Shown: piece after piece, positions 24,359 through 32,320 of the stretch
How positions within the stretch are numbered: the first letter of the stretch is position 1
How the letters are laid out: each line of letters opens with the position of its first letter
Origin: Lactococcus taiwanensis
GTDB lineage: Bacteria > Bacillota > Bacilli > Lactobacillales > Streptococcaceae
Assembly (NCBI RefSeq): GCF_014905395.1
Contig: NZ_BNDT01000002.1
Span: forward strand, 1 to 64,000
Direction: 5' to 3'
Length of the DNA stretch: 64,000 nucleotides
Translations under genes and position numbers: made by a program
Notes under the pieces: model-generated
Told to the model about the DNA's origin: nothing
The model's database searches: none
What the model saw: only the letters and a program-made list of their open reading frames with translations

Positions 24359-24628
24359 ATGGAAAAACAACAACTTAAAAGCTTGATTCAAGCAGCAGAA
24401 GCAGAACTTGAAACAATCTCTAAACTCAATGTTTCTACGGAAGCACTCACAAAACTCTATCATGCAACAAATAAAGATGAAGACCTTCAAAATGATGTGA
24501 TTCTTGCAGGTTTTGTAAAAGAAGTGACTAAACGTGGAGGATTTGCAGGAAAAAATATAGCAGGTGCAGTTACCGCTTCTAAAAATGCCTTAGCTTATGT
24601 GAATGAAGCTTACGCAAAATTGAAATAA
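24359..24628 (+). CDS. Small ICE protein, 89 aa, unknown
   Basis: A helical soluble protein (SLIQAAEAELETISKLNVSTEALTK) with a glycine-rich centre (RGGFAGKNIAGAV). It lies 50 bp after the 47-codon gene. Its start has no strong Shine-Dalgarno (AAGAAAGAACTGG upstream). No recognised domain. Confidence 0.6.
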   Translation: MEKQQLKSLIQAAEAELETISKLNVSTEALTKLYHATNKDEDLQNDVILAGFVKEVTKRGGFAGKNIAGAVTASKNALAYVNEAYAKLK

Positions 24629-24639
24629 TCTAACAAAAT

Positions 24640-24676
24640 GCTATTCAGGGTGGGGAGAGCATAAGGGAATAGCAAA
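24640..24676 (+). promoter_or_regulatory. Stem-loop in the 24.63-24.73 kb gap
   Basis: TGCTATTC and GAATAGCA are perfect complements separated by about 20 purine-rich bases (GGGTGGGGAGAG). There is no T-run, so a regulatory or processing hairpin is likelier than a terminator. Confidence 0.4.
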
Positions 24677-24728
24677 AATCACACCAAATTTGACCTCGTG
24701 GTGAGGATTTAGAAAAGAGTAACTCATC

Positions 24729-24920
24729 ATGAGTTTAGAAAATAAAAAAGAACAAATTAAAGAAAAGAAATATGAACAACGTACAAGCTGGGCGATTTAT
24801 TCCTCGGATATAGATGGTGTAGCGACATCATCAAATCCAACCTATGGTGGAGTTGAAAAACTAAGACGTGAAGAAATAAAGTTATTTAAAGGACAAGTAG
24901 AAGATGAAAGTAGAAAATAA
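24729..24920 (+). CDS. Small charged ICE protein, 63 aa
   Basis: A soluble Lys/Glu-rich product (ENKKEQIKEKKYEQRTSW). ATG at 24729 lies after AAAAGAGTAACTC, a weak site. It overlaps the next gene by 17 bp. Unknown function. Confidence 0.5.
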   Translation: MSLENKKEQIKEKKYEQRTSWAIYSSDIDGVATSSNPTYGGVEKLRREEIKLFKGQVEDESRK

Positions 24921-25149
24921 AGTAAAAATCGATATTAAGCGCCATGAAGTGACATCAAAATTATATGATGTTGTGGTAATTTTTACGGATGGTACAAGGC
25001 AATCTTGGACGAAACTAACAGAGGGGAAAGTTACTTATCTATGTGAAAAATATAATCCTGTGTCAGTTCCATTATCAGTAGGGCTTGCACATAAATTCTT
25101 GCCTAAACGCTTAATCAGTACTCCGCGTTGGTCAACTAGGTTGAATTAA
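24904..25149 (+). CDS. Small ICE protein, 81 aa
   Basis: A beta-rich soluble product (VTSKLYDVVVIFTDGTRQSWTKL). It starts at ATG within the end of the 63-residue gene, with AGTAGAAG upstream. The pattern of a strand-turn-strand DGTRQSW motif recalls small nucleic-acid-binding folds. No family assigned. Confidence 0.5.
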   Translation: MKVENKVKIDIKRHEVTSKLYDVVVIFTDGTRQSWTKLTEGKVTYLCEKYNPVSVPLSVGLAHKFLPKRLISTPRWSTRLN

Positions 25150-25157
25150 TAGGTAAT

Positions 25158-25364
25158 TTGTTGATTCTTAATCAACTAATAAATGAATTAAATATTAATA
25201 GAACATTGACAATAATCACCTTATCAGTGTTTATAGCAATGAACTTTAGAACAATTTACAATTTGTGGGGAACATCTGTTAAAGATAATCCAATAGAACA
25301 TAAGTTTGAAATCTTCACGATTATTTTGTTGAATGTTTCTGCTAGGTATATACTTAATATTTAA
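25158..25364 (+). CDS. Possible small membrane protein
   Basis: A 68-residue frame starting at TTG with AGGTAA nearby, containing one or two hydrophobic segments. Its end overlaps the convergent 25354 gene by 11 bp. The start and expression are uncertain. Confidence 0.35.
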   Translation: MLILNQLINELNINRTLTIITLSVFIAMNFRTIYNLWGTSVKDNPIEHKFEIFTIILLNVSARYILNI

Positions 25365-26010
25365 AGAACTCATTTAGAAGGTATAAGGAAATTGCTGATA
25401 CTATTAAAAGTGCAAGTGATATTATAAAAGAAAAAGGCAGGATATTGTATAGATAAGGAATATTTTTAAATGGATCACTAAAAAGCAGAAATGAAGTTAA
25501 GAACGTTATAACAGATACAAGGAATATAATCATTATGTATTTCTGAAATGAATTTAATATTATTGCTGTTTTCGAGTCTTTGAATAGTTCATTGCGTATT
25601 CTAAACTGTATTGAAATCCTGGGTAAACCGAGAGTAGTTCGTGTTTTATTTAATGTTTTAAGATAGATCAAAGAAAATGAATCAAAATTATTTTGTACTT
25701 CGCCAAGATTGTTATCATCTTGCTCAGTAATTATTCTAAGGTCAATAGTAAAGTCTGAGCTAAAGTAACTTAATTGTTTTTTGTAATTCTCTCTCAAATC
25801 AATTAGTTTCTGTTTTATATTGCTATCTAGCTTATGATATAGCATTAGTTCTAATTCTTCTGAATTCGGGGCAAAGAAATTTTCAAGTAATTCAGTTGCT
25901 ATTTTTTCTTTATTCGGAGATTTTGAGTTTTTATAATTAACAAATGAAGTTATAGATGCTCCAATAATACCAATAAGAAGGGAAAGAAAAAATTGTAGAT
26001 ATGTGTTCAT
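25354..26010 (-). CDS. Membrane protein in opposite orientation inside the conjugation module
   Basis: From the ATG at 26010 (GTGAGG upstream) it has 218 residues. One TM segment is near residues 5-23 and two more at the C-terminus (~155-205), with a charged helical centre of about 120 residues. No known domain. It is AT-rich, runs against the conjugation genes and sits between the small early genes and the adhesin, so it looks like inserted cargo. Entry exclusion or a phage-defence role would fit its position, but neither is shown. Confidence 0.6.
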   Translation of the reverse strand: MNTYLQFFLSLLIGIIGASITSFVNYKNSKSPNKEKIATELLENFFAPNSEELELMLYHKLDSNIKQKLIDLRENYKKQLSYFSSDFTIDLRIITEQDDNNLGEVQNNFDSFSLIYLKTLNKTRTTLGLPRISIQFRIRNELFKDSKTAIILNSFQKYIMIIFLVSVITFLTSFLLFSDPFKNIPYLYNILPFSFIISLALLIVSAISLYLLNEFFKY

Positions 26011-26090
26011 ATGATGCCTCACTTAATTTATTCTTTAATTATACAAAGAAATATTGTATTTGTCCGAAACGACAATAAACTAGTCGCTTA

Positions 26091-26115
26091 AACTGTCAGT
26101 AATGGCAGTTTTTTT
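26091..26115 (+). terminator. Terminator directly upstream of the ICE adhesin gene
   Basis: AACTGTC (26091-26097) pairs with GGCAGTT (26104-26110), then T-run. It separates the adhesin from upstream transcription, or acts as an attenuator 30 bp before its start. Confidence 0.7.
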
Positions 26116-26147
26116 ATTTTGCAAAATAAAAAAGGAGATTTTTACAA

Positions 26148-29100
26148 ATGGGTAAAAAGAAAAATTTACTTAAAATGTTGACGACTGAAAAGAAAGTCAC
26201 AAATTGGAAAATGCACAAACGCAAAAAAGCTATGGTCTTTGGTGCAAGTGTCTTAGCTATTGGTTTGGGTGTAGTTGGTTTAGTAGCTGTGAGCGGACAA
26301 AGTACTTCGGTATCAGCGGAAAGCCTACCAACTGATACAACGGTCAATTGGGAAAATAACAAACCACTCTATTATGAAATAGACCAAAATGGGGTTGAAC
26401 ACCCAAAACCAATGCTTACGCTTGGTGATGGCACTCCTGCATGGTGTTTGGGTCTTGGTGTTCCACTTCCTAATAACACTACGCAAGCTCAATATGACGC
26501 AACTAATGCTATTCTTAACGCACTGGATGACGAGCAAATTGCAGTTTTGAATAACGTGACTTATCTAGCACAAAAAGATGGTTCACTTTTAGCTTACGCA
26601 GGAGCGCAAAATGCAACGTATAAATTGCTTGATGAAGCAGGGCTTTCTGTCAACCAATCGAAAGACGTTATTGTGAAGGCTAATACCGTTTTACAAGACT
26701 CCGAAGCAATAAAAAATACTTCTGCTAACTTAATTAAGGAAGCACGTCAAATGCGTAAACTTCCTAGTTTTAATGGTTCTACCATCAACCTGATTCAAGG
26801 GGTAAATAAAACTATTACTGATACAAATGATGTGATGTCTAATTTTCCTTATATTGCTAGTAATGTTTCAGGAGTAACTCAAACTGTTTCGGGAAACAAT
26901 GTGACTTTGAAAGCTAATAAAACAGTAAAACTTGGTTTATTTTCTGACGCTTTGAGTTTTGGTAATACTGGTTTATCTAACAGTGATTTGCCTTATTTTG
27001 TCTACTCAACTGATGGGGATAGTTCAGGTGAAAATAGTCAATCAGTTATGGCTACAAAAGACCCTTCACAAGCTCTCGGCTCTCTGAATATTAACATCAT
27101 TGGTCTAGGAGAAATCAAAGCAAACAAAGTCTCTGCCAACTCTAAATTTGATACAAAATTGATGGCAGGTGCTGAATATAGCTTCTTTTATAAAGATGGT
27201 TCACCTGTGAAATGGGCTGATGGTCAATCAGGTTATGCCATTACTGCCACAAATGGTGCAAAAGCTAATGACACGAATGTTGTCCTTAAAGTTGGTGAAG
27301 ATGGTACATTTGGGGTTAAAAACCTTCAAAATGATAAAGCATTCTACTTTGTAGAAACAAAAGCACCTAAAGGATTTGCCCTTGATGAAACCAAACATGC
27401 ATTCAGCTTTGATGAAAATTCATCCTTTAATACTGCTACAAGTAACTACCATGTGGACGGTGAATCAAAGGAAACACCAACAGGTTCTACAACGCTTCAA
27501 AAACTGGATGCTGACACAAATACCACTGAGACACAAGGTGAAGCGAAGTGGGATGGTGTTGTTTATGGATTGTTCAATGCCAAGGATGATAGCCCTGTTA
27601 AATGGACGGATGGCTTAAAAGCTTTACCAATTGCCATCACAAACGGTACAAAAGCCAATGACACTAATGTAGAATTGAGCCTTGATAAGGATAATAAAGT
27701 CGGTGTTCAAAATCTTAACTTAGCAAGCAATGACCAGTATTACTGGAAAGAAGTGCGAACGTCTGAAGGCTATTCACTATCAACTAAGAAAATTCCTGTC
27801 AACTTTACAGGTGAAGAAAGTGTTGATGTGACAACCAATGACTTTGCGAACAATCAAAAGGCACAAGACAAGGTACTCGCTTTCCAATTGCGCTTTTGGA
27901 AAGCACAAAGTGTTAACGATTCTCTAACTGGTCTTGATGGTGCAGGGTTTACACTGACACCACAAAATGGAACAAAAGGAAAAGCGATCAAAGCCGTTTC
28001 AAAATCAAGTACTGATTCAGATGGCTTTACTAAAAATGGTTTTGTTCTCTTTGATGGAAAAGCCAATGTTGTAGCTGGAAATGCTAATACGGACGGTTTA
28101 GCTATTGGGGATTATCTCTTAGAAGAAACGGATGTTCCAAAAGGCACACAAGCTATTAATCCAATCTCTGTCACAAGCACCCCTGAGCTTAATAAGGATG
28201 GTTCACCTAAGTCTTACACGGTTGTCCTTAAAGACACAGTCACAGGTCAACAAATTTCATCTACGACTATCGAAGCAGACAAGCTAACAGATAATAATTT
28301 GATGTTTAAGCTTGATCTTGGTACATTGACAGATAAACCAACTGAAAAAGTCAAACCAACTATTGAAACAAAGGCTAAAACAGCAGATGAAAATCAAGTC
28401 GTTGACCTGACAGAAGTCTCCACTGAAACACCATTGACAGATGTTATTACGTTAACAAATGGGGAACTTGGTGATAAGTATCTCGGATATCTTCACCGCC
28501 TTGTTAAAGATAAAGATGGTGAAATTCTTGATGATAAAGTTGTCTCTGATCAAACGGTGACACTTGATTCTGAAGCGGTTGAAAGTCAAAGTGTAAAACT
28601 GACAGCTAAAGTTGATACGACCAAAGACAGTAAAGAAAAGGCTGAAAATACAGTTTCGTATGTTTGGACTGGTGAACTTTTTGATGATGAACAGGACATC
28701 AAAGTAGATACACCTGAAGCGACTCATGATGATTTAAATAATACCAAACAAACCCTAACAGTTGAAAAAGCGCCAACGATTAAGACGAAGGCTCATACTG
28801 AAGATGGTAACCAAACCATTGAAAAAGTAGAAGTTTCAACTAAAACACCAGTTTATGATGATGTCATCTTCACTAATGCAGAAAAAGGTGACCAAATGGT
28901 CGCACAGCTTCACCGTATCGTAACAGATAAAGATGGTAAAGAAACGGAATCTAAAGTCGTTTCTACCCTTAACTTTACAGTAGATGATTTCACGGTCAAA
29001 GAACAAGAAAAGAAGATTCAAACTGAAATTGATACTACTAAAGATAAGGATGTAGCTAAAGGCTCAAATGTCACTTATGTTTGGACTGAAGAACTGTTTG

Positions 29101-29774
29101 ATGAAGGTACAAATCCGAAAACAGATAAGCCTGAAGCTGAACACAATGATTTGAAAAATCAAGACCAAACCTTGACTGTTGAAGAAGTTCCTGCTCCAAC
29201 AATTAAGACGAAAGCTCACACTAAAGATGGTGACCAAAAAATTGAAAATGCGGAAATTTCAACTAAAACACCAGTTTATGATGACGTCGTCTTTACCAAT
29301 GCAGAAAAAGGTGACCAAATGGTCGCACAACTTCACCGTATCGTAACGGATAAAGAGGGTAAGGAAACTGAATCTAAAGTCATTTCTACTCTTAACTTTA
29401 CAGTAGATGATTTCACTGTCAAAGAACAAGAAAAGAAAATTGAAACTGCAATTGACACAACCAAAGATAAGGATGTTCCAGAAGGTTCAAAGGTTACTTA
29501 TGTTTGGACTGAAGAATTATTTGATGAAGGTACAAATCCTAAGACAGATAAGCCTGAAGCTGAACACAATGACTTGAAGAACAAAGACCAAACCTTGACT
29601 GTGGTCTATAATAAACCAACCGCTACTAGCGCTACACCAACTAAAGGGGTAATGCCAAAAACGGGAGAAAGTAATAATCCTTGGGTTGCCTATGCAGGCA
29701 TGGCAGTGATTGCCCTTGCCCTTGGAGCAGGTGGGGTTTACTACTACAAGAAAAATAAAGCAACTGGAGAATAA
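26148..29774 (+). CDS. Sortase-anchored adhesin with thioester-type domain and VaFE repeats
   Basis: A 1208-residue protein with a long basic N-region and a signal segment (~28-58). Residues ~90-260 resemble a thioester domain: Cys in PAWCLGLG and Gln in GAQNATY could form the Cys-Gln thioester used for covalent host attachment. SpaA/Cna-B-like domains follow to ~720. Three VaFE-type (T-Q ester) repeats lie at ~736-874, 877-1012 and 1020-1150. MPKTG at ~1169, a TM segment and basic tail end it. Being within the transfer operon, it may promote mating contact or aggregation, like other ICE adhesins. Confidence 0.85.
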   Translation: MGKKKNLLKMLTTEKKVTNWKMHKRKKAMVFGASVLAIGLGVVGLVAVSGQSTSVSAESLPTDTTVNWENNKPLYYEIDQNGVEHPKPMLTLGDGTPAWCLGLGVPLPNNTTQAQYDATNAILNALDDEQIAVLNNVTYLAQKDGSLLAYAGAQNATYKLLDEAGLSVNQSKDVIVKANTVLQDSEAIKNTSANLIKEARQMRKLPSFNGSTINLIQGVNKTITDTNDVMSNFPYIASNVSGVTQTVSGNNVTLKANKTVKLGLFSDALSFGNTGLSNSDLPYFVYSTDGDSSGENSQSVMATKDPSQALGSLNINIIGLGEIKANKVSANSKFDTKLMAGAEYSFFYKDGSPVKWADGQSGYAITATNGAKANDTNVVLKVGEDGTFGVKNLQNDKAFYFVETKAPKGFALDETKHAFSFDENSSFNTATSNYHVDGESKETPTGSTTLQKLDADTNTTETQGEAKWDGVVYGLFNAKDDSPVKWTDGLKALPIAITNGTKANDTNVELSLDKDNKVGVQNLNLASNDQYYWKEVRTSEGYSLSTKKIPVNFTGEESVDVTTNDFANNQKAQDKVLAFQLRFWKAQSVNDSLTGLDGAGFTLTPQNGTKGKAIKAVSKSSTDSDGFTKNGFVLFDGKANVVAGNANTDGLAIGDYLLEETDVPKGTQAINPISVTSTPELNKDGSPKSYTVVLKDTVTGQQISSTTIEADKLTDNNLMFKLDLGTLTDKPTEKVKPTIETKAKTADENQVVDLTEVSTETPLTDVITLTNGELGDKYLGYLHRLVKDKDGEILDDKVVSDQTVTLDSEAVESQSVKLTAKVDTTKDSKEKAENTVSYVWTGELFDDEQDIKVDTPEATHDDLNNTKQTLTVEKAPTIKTKAHTEDGNQTIEKVEVSTKTPVYDDVIFTNAEKGDQMVAQLHRIVTDKDGKETESKVVSTLNFTVDDFTVKEQEKKIQTEIDTTKDKDVAKGSNVTYVWTEELFDEGTNPKTDKPEAEHNDLKNQDQTLTVEEVPAPTIKTKAHTKDGDQKIENAEISTKTPVYDDVVFTNAEKGDQMVAQLHRIVTDKEGKETESKVISTLNFTVDDFTVKEQEKKIETAIDTTKDKDVPEGSKVTYVWTEELFDEGTNPKTDKPEAEHNDLKNKDQTLTVVYNKPTATSATPTKGVMPKTGESNNPWVAYAGMAVIALALGAGGVYYYKKNKATGE
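28773..29600 (+). repeat. Two near-identical VaFE-domain repeats, period 423 bp
   Basis: The second repeat from 29196 matches the first from 28773 with few changes, an in-frame 141-codon duplication. A third, more diverged copy precedes them from about 28355. Confidence 0.85.
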
Positions 29775-29839
29775 AAAAATTAATTAGGGTTAGGGATGTT
29801 TAAAATAATCAAAAACTACATTGAAAAAAGAAAAAGAGC

Positions 29840-29866
29840 AGGTCCATAGATCTGCTTTTATTTATG
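29840..29866 (+). terminator. Terminator after the ICE adhesin gene
   Basis: AGCAG...CTGCT with flanking A-rich and T-rich runs (AAAAAGAGCAG, CTGCTTTTATTT). Confidence 0.7.
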
Positions 29867-29896
29867 AAAAAATAGTGGTAGAATGAGGTAAAATAT

Positions 29897-30562
29897 TTGA
29901 TTGGAAAAATTGAATTAATGGATGCAGCACTAGTAACCATAGCAGGTACATTGATTATCGCTTTGGTAAACTCATTTTGGTTAAACCAAAAACTAAATAA
30001 GCAGAAGCTAGAGTATGATAAAACTATTGAAGAATATAAACTTGCATTGGATAGGCGCAAGAAGGTTTCTTCAATGTATTATGAAAAAAGAGCAGAACTA
30101 ATTATTCAGCTCTATGAAAAGATTTCAGTTTATTATTCTAATCTTTTAGCTATGAATAAAGGTTTAATAGCGTTTCAAGAAATGATTTTTGAAAGACCAG
30201 AAGCATATGATGAATTGTATCATTCTACTTTAAAGTTAGAAAAAGATGTGGGAAAGCAAATCCTGCTTGCAAGTCTATACTTAGGTGAAAAAACAAGTGA
30301 AGAGTTAATGTTTTTTCAGCATAGGTTGGGGAACATATCTAACTCAATGGTGGATGTTTATGAAGAATACAAGCGGATAGATAAGAAATACCCTAAACGT
30401 TCAGAGGATGAGAGTGAAGCTAGCAAGTTCTATTGGGAATATTACCAAATTTATAGTGGTCAGGATATACATGGGAATGTAGAGTGGCTAGATGGCAAAG
30501 GTTCTAAAAAAATCTTAGATTTTAAAAAAACACTCAAAAATGCAATACTCAGTGAAGAATAA
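29897..30562 (+). CDS. Single-TM coiled-coil protein, probable cargo
   Basis: A 221-residue product starting at TTG, behind GAGGT. One TM segment lies at residues ~10-28, then a long charged coiled coil (NKQKLEYDKTIEEYKLALDRRKK) and a helical cytoplasmic domain. It has its own terminators on both sides and interrupts the adhesin-TcpC order. The layout, an N-terminal anchor with a helical cytosolic part, recalls several small membrane-bound defence or exclusion proteins. No family can be assigned. Confidence 0.65.
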   Translation: MIGKIELMDAALVTIAGTLIIALVNSFWLNQKLNKQKLEYDKTIEEYKLALDRRKKVSSMYYEKRAELIIQLYEKISVYYSNLLAMNKGLIAFQEMIFERPEAYDELYHSTLKLEKDVGKQILLASLYLGEKTSEELMFFQHRLGNISNSMVDVYEEYKRIDKKYPKRSEDESEASKFYWEYYQIYSGQDIHGNVEWLDGKGSKKILDFKKTLKNAILSEE

Positions 30563-30587
30563 GGCAGGTTAAAAACCTGCTTTTTTG
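30562..30587 (+). terminator. Terminator between the cargo gene and tcpC
   Basis: GCAGGTT-AAA-AACCTGC with six T residues. It directly follows the stop of the cargo gene. Confidence 0.85.
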
Positions 30588-30626
30588 TTTATAAAAAATG
30601 ATTATTTAGAAAGAGAGGAAATCATT

Positions 30627-31619
30627 ATATTATTAAAACTCAGTAAAAAGGGTAAAGGTGAAACGATAAAAAAGCCTTCTAACGAAAAACCACCCGAACT
30701 TAAGACGGTATCCGCAAAACAAGCTGACCGACTAATACAAGGAGTTGTTGGTGGTGTGGTTATTTTAAATATTGCTCTGGTCATACTTATTGCAAGTGGC
30801 TATAAACCAACACAGAAAGTAGTTCATGTCAGTGATGATGTTACAAAAGCTACTACAAACGCAAGTGTAGACTGGCAAGCTAAGGTTTATTTAGATGGTT
30901 TTGTAAAGCGTTACTTTAATTTTCCTGAAGAAGAAAAAGCGCAGGAAAAAACGGTTAAAGCCCTCAATGCTTACTATGGTCAGCCGTTGCCAGTTATTAG
31001 TCAAGGACAGGTTCGCAAGCCTTCTAAATTTAAGAATGCAACGCTAATGCGCTTAACAAATGACGAAGCCACTTATAAAGTCATTTATAGTGCTGGGAAA
31101 ACTACTACAAAAACGGTCAAAAAAGGTAAAGGCACGGCAAAACAAAATATCGTCACTTACCATGATGAAACAACCATGTTTACAGTACCTTATATTAAAG
31201 CAGGGTCAAGTTATTATGTGTCTGACCAACCTTATTTTACAAGTTTACAGGATTTACAAGCTAATGTAAACCAGATTCCAACGAAAACATTTTCGGATGT
31301 GGATGATAATAAGCCTTCTGTAAAAAAAGCTTTAGATAAGTTTACAAAATCTTTATTCACAGCTTATACAACTGATGGAGATACCTTGAAATTAATTTCA
31401 GATGGGCTTACCCTTAACACAAGTGAGAAGTTTAAATCACTTGATCAAAGTGTGTATAAAGCTAAAGGAAATACTTATGAAGCAACGGTGCAGGTTACGA
31501 TGGGAAATGCACTAGGAACACATGTAGAAAATTATCGCTTCATCATCGAAAAACAAAAGCAGTCCTATTTTGCGACTGAATTTAAGCATAGTTTACCTGA
31601 AGGTAAAACAAATGAATAG
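30627..31619 (+). CDS. TcpC-family conjugal transfer protein (VirB8-like)
   Basis: A protein of about 330 residues. A cytosolic basic stretch leads to one TM segment (GGVVILNIALVILIASGY), then a VirB8-like extracytoplasmic domain pair, as in TcpC of pCW3 and Orf13 of Tn916. It scaffolds the transfer channel. There is no ATG in frame before residue ~150. The best Shine-Dalgarno, AGAGAGGAA (30612-30620), faces ATT (30624) and ATA (30627). TTG at 30585 lies in the T-run of a terminator, so it is unlikely. I chose 30627 from spacing only. Confidence 0.75.
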   Translation: MLLKLSKKGKGETIKKPSNEKPPELKTVSAKQADRLIQGVVGGVVILNIALVILIASGYKPTQKVVHVSDDVTKATTNASVDWQAKVYLDGFVKRYFNFPEEEKAQEKTVKALNAYYGQPLPVISQGQVRKPSKFKNATLMRLTNDEATYKVIYSAGKTTTKTVKKGKGTAKQNIVTYHDETTMFTVPYIKAGSSYYVSDQPYFTSLQDLQANVNQIPTKTFSDVDDNKPSVKKALDKFTKSLFTAYTTDGDTLKLISDGLTLNTSEKFKSLDQSVYKAKGNTYEATVQVTMGNALGTHVENYRFIIEKQKQSYFATEFKHSLPEGKTNE

Positions 31620-31628
31620 GAGAAAATA

Positions 31629-31886
31629 ATGAAAGCATTTTTAGTTAATAATGTCATGTTTGGAGAAGTTGGACTAAATGGTGGATGGTCATGGTTCCAG
31701 CAACAAGGGCAGTATGCAGTATGGATGATACTTATCTTTCTTGCAGGGAAGGAATTTTTGGGGCGAAAATATGGGAAAATGGCAATTGTTATTGTCTTCG
31801 GTGCTTTCCTTGCGCTTGTAGTCAATAATCCAGCAGGTATTTTGACACCTGTTGGAAATCTCGTGAAAAAACTGCTCGGTTTATAA
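31629..31886 (+). CDS. TcpD-family membrane protein
   Basis: An 85-residue protein with two TM segments (about 28-42 and 52-66) in the order typical of TcpD, between TcpC and TcpE. Start behind AGGAGAAAATA. It is a small essential component of Tcp-type conjugation machinery. Confidence 0.8.
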   Translation: MKAFLVNNVMFGEVGLNGGWSWFQQQGQYAVWMILIFLAGKEFLGRKYGKMAIVIVFGAFLALVVNNPAGILTPVGNLVKKLLGL

Positions 31887-31903
31887 GCTAGAAGGGAGGC
31901 GGT

Positions 31904-32320
31904 ATGTCTGAGCAAAGTAAACGAAAAGAAGTGCCTAAATATTCTTATAAGCTCTCTTTAGACCAGCCGTTTTGGATACAACAACTGACAGATAATTTTG
32001 CATTAAGAAAGGCAGTCCGCCTTTCTTTATTTGCTTATTTCTTCATCTTATTTATCCTTTTGTATTTTACGCTTGGCAAATTGATTCCTTATTTTCAATG
32101 GGGAGTAAAAGCAATGCTTATTGGTTTTATTTCTTGGCAAATATCAGTTAAAATTTCAGATTTACGCCCTGACGATAAATTGCCCCCTGTTTTTGTGTGG
32201 GATTTTTTCGTTTATCAATTTAATTATGGGATGAAAAATATTGAAATATACAAAGGTCAAAAATATGAAAAAGAAGCTTTAAGAAATGCGGATGAATTTA
32301 TGGAGGATGGTGAGAATTGA
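31904..32320 (+). CDS. TcpE-family membrane protein
   Basis: A 138-residue protein with two central TM segments (~45-63, 66-86) and the C-terminal PVFVWDFFVYQFNYG motif of TcpE (Orf17-like of Tn916, ConD of ICEBs1). The site AAGGGAGG is strong. The next gene starts at a TTG overlapping its stop, so the pair is translationally coupled. Confidence 0.85.
   Translation: MSEQSKRKEVPKYSYKLSLDQPFWIQQLTDNFALRKAVRLSLFAYFFILFILLYFTLGKLIPYFQWGVKAMLIGFISWQISVKISDLRPDDKLPPVFVWDFFVYQFNYGMKNIEIYKGQKYEKEALRNADEFMEDGEN

Noticed and set aside
30585-30626. TTG at 30585 as the tcpC start
   Set aside because: It lies in the T-run of a terminator and its ribosome-binding site would have to be inside that hairpin.
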